Below the pieces are notes generated by a model. It was not told where the DNA came from, made no database searches, and saw only the letters and a program-made list of their open reading frames with translations. A stretch of 8,703 bases of DNA from Deltaproteobacteria bacterium (GTDB taxonomy: Bacteria; Bdellovibrionota; FAC87; UBA2466), in NCBI GenBank assembly GCA_013205415.1, contig JABMMY010000155.1, positions 1 to 8,703 on the forward strand, read 5' to 3'. Both the position numbers and the translations under genes were made by a program. Below are positions 6,474 to 8,703 of this stretch, piece after piece; position 1 is the first letter of the stretch, and every line of letters begins with the position of its first letter.

Positions 6474-8276
6474 TTGACTGATCCATCACGAATTCGCAAC
6501 TTTAGTATTATTGCTCATATCGATCACGGTAAATCTACGCTTGCCGATAGGCTTCTGGAAATAACTGGCGCATTAAGTAAACGTGAAATGCGTGAGCAGT
6601 TCATGGATAAGCTTGATATTGAACGGGAGCGTGGAATTACTATTAAAGCGCAAACTGCACGTCTTAATTTTACGGCTCGAGATGGCAATGATTATATTTT
6701 AAATCTGATCGACACTCCAGGCCATGTCGATTTTGTTTATGAAGTATCTCGAAGTTTAGCGGCCTGTGAAGGTGCTATTCTAGTGGTTGATGCCTCTCAA
6801 GGAGTTGAAGCTCAGACCCTAGCCAATGTTTACTTGGCATTAGATAATCGCTTAGAAATTTTTCCGGTTCTGAATAAAATTGATCTTCCTGGCAGTGATA
6901 TTGAAAATGCTAAATCTGAAATTGAGGAGATTATTGGTCTCTCAACTGAAAATGCTGTTTCCATCAGTGCGAAAGAGGGAAAAAACGTAAGTGAAGTTTT
7001 AGAGGGAATTGTAAAGTATTTTCCACCCCCGAAAGGAAATCCAGAAGGTCCCTTACAGGCCTTGATTTTTGATGCGTGGTTTGATCCTTATCAGGGAGTC
7101 GTAATTCAAATTCGAATTATGCATGGAAGTCTAAAGACCCATGATCGTATCCAAATGATGTATTCCAAAACGGAACATGAAGTTTTGAAGCTGGGAACCT
7201 TCACTCCCCATCCTGAAGAGGTCAGAGAGTTGGGCGTAGGAGAGGTCGGTTTTTTAACGGCTAATATCAAAACCATTCGGGATGTTAAGGTGGGCGATAC
7301 CGTCACTTTGGCTTCCAATCCTGCGAGTGAGCCTTTAGCAGGATTTAAAGAGGTAACTCCGATGGTTTTTAGTGGGATTTATCCGGTAGAAAGCTCCGAA
7401 TATCCCAACTTAAAAGTAGCTATGGAGAAGCTTGGATTAAATGATAGCTCCTTTACCTTTGAAACAGAAACTTCCGATGCGCTCGGCTTTGGTTTTCGTT
7501 GTGGATTTTTAGGATTGCTCCACATGGAGATCGTTCAAGAGCGATTGGAGCGAGAATTTAATATTTCTTTGGTGACCACCGCTCCAACAGTAAAATATCG
7601 AGTGTTTAATATTAAAGGCGGAATGGAGGAGATTGAAAATCCTTCAGATCTCCCTCCACTTCAAACGATTGATCACATTGAAGAGCCTATTGTTCATTGT
7701 ACTATTCACACTCCAGAGGCTTTTTTAGGAAATTTAATTAAATTATGTGAAGATAGACGTGGAACACAAACAAAACTGCACTACCACTCTCCTAAAAGAA
7801 TTTTATTGGAATACGACATTCCTTTCAATGAAGTCGTTTTGTCATTTTACGATAAATTAAAAAGTGTGAGCAAAGGATATGCGAGTTTGGATTATGAATT
7901 CGCTCGTTGGGAGACAAGCGATCTTGTAAAAATGGACCTACTAGTAAATGGCGACCCCGTAGATGCTCTAGGGTGGATTATTCACAGAGAGAAAGCCTAT
8001 CACCGTGGTCGAGAGCTCGTCGTTAAAATGAAAAAATTGATTGAACGACAAATGTTTGAAATTGTAATTCAAGCCGCCATTGCAAATAAAATTATCGCTA
8101 AAGAGCGCATTGCACCATTGCGCAAAAACGTATTAGCAAAATGTTATGGTGGTGATATTTCACGCAAGAGAAAACTTTTGGAAAAGCAAAAAGAGGGCAA
8201 AAAGCGAATGAAACAGGTGGGGAATGTTGAGATCCCACAGGAGGCTTTCTTGGCAGCTTTATCTATTGATGATTGA
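6474..8276 (+). CDS. lepA: Elongation factor 4 (LepA), translational GTPase
   Basis: This 600-residue ribosome-associated GTPase is related to EF-G and proposed to back-translocate ribosomes or assist 30S biogenesis and initiation. GTPase motifs are intact: G1 AHIDHGKST (14-22), G2 RGITI (53-57), G3 DTPGH (80-84), G4 NKID (134-137) and G5 SAK (165-167). The LepA-specific C-terminal domain is clear from LGWIIHREKAYHRGREL through KNVLAKCYGGDISRKRKLLE and the final QEAFLAAL. Length is the normal family value (about 600). The frame is closed upstream by TAA at 6444-6446 and has no ATG near the conserved N-terminus, so TTG 6474 is the best start. No purine-rich Shine-Dalgarno precedes it; translation probably depends on coupling to the RHH gene, whose stop is seven bases upstream. 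The pairing with lepB downstream matches the classical lepA-lepB operon. Confidence 0.97.
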   Translation: MTDPSRIRNFSIIAHIDHGKSTLADRLLEITGALSKREMREQFMDKLDIERERGITIKAQTARLNFTARDGNDYILNLIDTPGHVDFVYEVSRSLAACEGAILVVDASQGVEAQTLANVYLALDNRLEIFPVLNKIDLPGSDIENAKSEIEEIIGLSTENAVSISAKEGKNVSEVLEGIVKYFPPPKGNPEGPLQALIFDAWFDPYQGVVIQIRIMHGSLKTHDRIQMMYSKTEHEVLKLGTFTPHPEEVRELGVGEVGFLTANIKTIRDVKVGDTVTLASNPASEPLAGFKEVTPMVFSGIYPVESSEYPNLKVAMEKLGLNDSSFTFETETSDALGFGFRCGFLGLLHMEIVQERLEREFNISLVTTAPTVKYRVFNIKGGMEEIENPSDLPPLQTIDHIEEPIVHCTIHTPEAFLGNLIKLCEDRRGTQTKLHYHSPKRILLEYDIPFNEVVLSFYDKLKSVSKGYASLDYEFARWETSDLVKMDLLVNGDPVDALGWIIHREKAYHRGRELVVKMKKLIERQMFEIVIQAAIANKIIAKERIAPLRKNVLAKCYGGDISRKRKLLEKQKEGKKRMKQVGNVEIPQEAFLAALSIDD

Positions 8277-8278
8277 GG
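8275..8278 (+). promoter_or_regulatory. Shine-Dalgarno of lepB, within the lepA stop region
   Basis: GAGG overlaps the last two bases of the lepA stop and lies six bases before TTG 8285. Three in-frame TTG codons occur at 8273, 8279 and 8285; only the last has proper spacing from this site, which is why it is taken as the lepB start. Confidence 0.55.
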
Positions 8279-8284
8279 TTGAAA

Positions 8285-8703
8285 TTGAAGAATCGTCGAT
8301 TTCTTTTTAATTTATTTTTAGTGGCTACGGGTGCCGCCTTATTTGTTAGAGTTGTTATTGTTGAAGACTATCGCATTGCTTCCAATTCTATGTTTCCCAA
8401 TCTTGCTACTGGAGATGTCGTCTTTGTTTCAAAGAGTGCTTTTAATTTACGACTTCCATTTTCCGCTCTAGAGATAATGAAATTTTCCAACCCTAAACGA
8501 TCCCAAATAGTAGCTTTTACTTTGCCAGACAGAAATAGTGCTACTTATGTGAAAAGAATCGTTGCAGTGGCGGGTGATAGATTAGAGGTTCGAGCAGGTG
8601 ATCTCTATATCAATGGACAACTATCTAACTATCAAGAACCTTCTAAGAATCAGCGTCAATTAACTCAGAGCAAAGCTATCATTAAGATTGAGCAGATTAC
8701 AGG
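8285..8703 (+). CDS. lepB: Signal peptidase I, N-terminal part (3' end outside window)
   Basis: The visible 139 residues belong to the leader peptidase (S26) family, which removes signal peptides from exported proteins at the outer face of the inner membrane. After a short basic N-terminus (KNRR) comes one hydrophobic segment (about 6-26), then IASNSMFPNLATGD with the catalytic Ser35 in the S-x-S-M motif. The catalytic base is Lys90 in YVKRIVAVAGD (88-98), and DLYINGQ follows the family pattern. A single membrane anchor rather than the two of E. coli LepB resembles the layout of many other bacterial enzymes. The usual Pro before the S-x-S-M motif is Ala here. The start is TTG 8285, eight bases after the lepA stop with GAGG spaced six bases away; TTG 8279 is an alternative. 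The gene runs off the window, so length and C-terminus are unknown. Confidence 0.93.
   Translation, partial: MKNRRFLFNLFLVATGAALFVRVVIVEDYRIASNSMFPNLATGDVVFVSKSAFNLRLPFSALEIMKFSNPKRSQIVAFTLPDRNSATYVKRIVAVAGDRLEVRAGDLYINGQLSNYQEPSKNQRQLTQSKAIIKIEQIT

Noticed and set aside
7106..7318. Antisense ORF of 70 codons within lepA.
   Set aside because: It is a shadow of the conserved lepA coding sequence, with no ribosome binding site or recognisable protein features considered convincing.

Overview
This window comes from a moderately AT-rich, Gram-negative type bacterial chromosome. It holds nine genes, all on the + strand, packed almost without gaps. Gene order and protein style fit a delta-proteobacterial or Bdellovibrionota-like organism: an frr-uppS-cdsA-dxr-rseP envelope cluster, a PIN-PhoH ATPase, a small ribbon-helix-helix (RHH) protein, then lepA-lepB. 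The lineage is a guess from recalled family resemblance, not from a search. All the genes look intact except the two cut by the window edges, and nothing suggests a mobile element, CRISPR array, RNA gene or prophage.

Region 1 (1-3012) is a translationally coupled run. It starts with the C-terminal 80 residues of ribosome recycling factor (frr), then undecaprenyl diphosphate synthase (uppS), CDP-diacylglycerol synthase (cdsA) and DXP reductoisomerase (dxr). Junctions are TGATG, ATGA and TAA-A-ATG. Dxr makes MEP for isoprenoid precursors, UppS uses those precursors to build the C55 lipid carrier for cell-wall sugars, and CdsA makes the activated lipid for phospholipids, so the block supplies the envelope.

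Region 2 (3013-6139) starts with a 140-base gap holding a plausible sigma70-type promoter whose -35 box sits in an inverted repeat. It is followed by rseP, the intramembrane site-2 protease, which here appears to carry three PDZ domains. A PIN-PhoH RNase/ATPase overlaps the end of rseP by four bases (TTGA).

Region 3 (6140-8703) starts with a 114-base gap holding a perfect 8-bp inverted repeat around a consensus TTGACA. It is followed by a 70-residue RHH DNA-binding protein, lepA (EF4) and the first 139 codons of signal peptidase I (lepB). The RHH protein has a QLSLL tail resembling bacterial sliding-clamp binding peptides.

No clear new multi-gene system is present. The points most worth a second look are the RHH protein (clamp-like peptide, palindromic promoter, position between phoH and lepA), the three-PDZ RseP, and the run of GTG/TTG starts for rseP, phoH, lepA and lepB.
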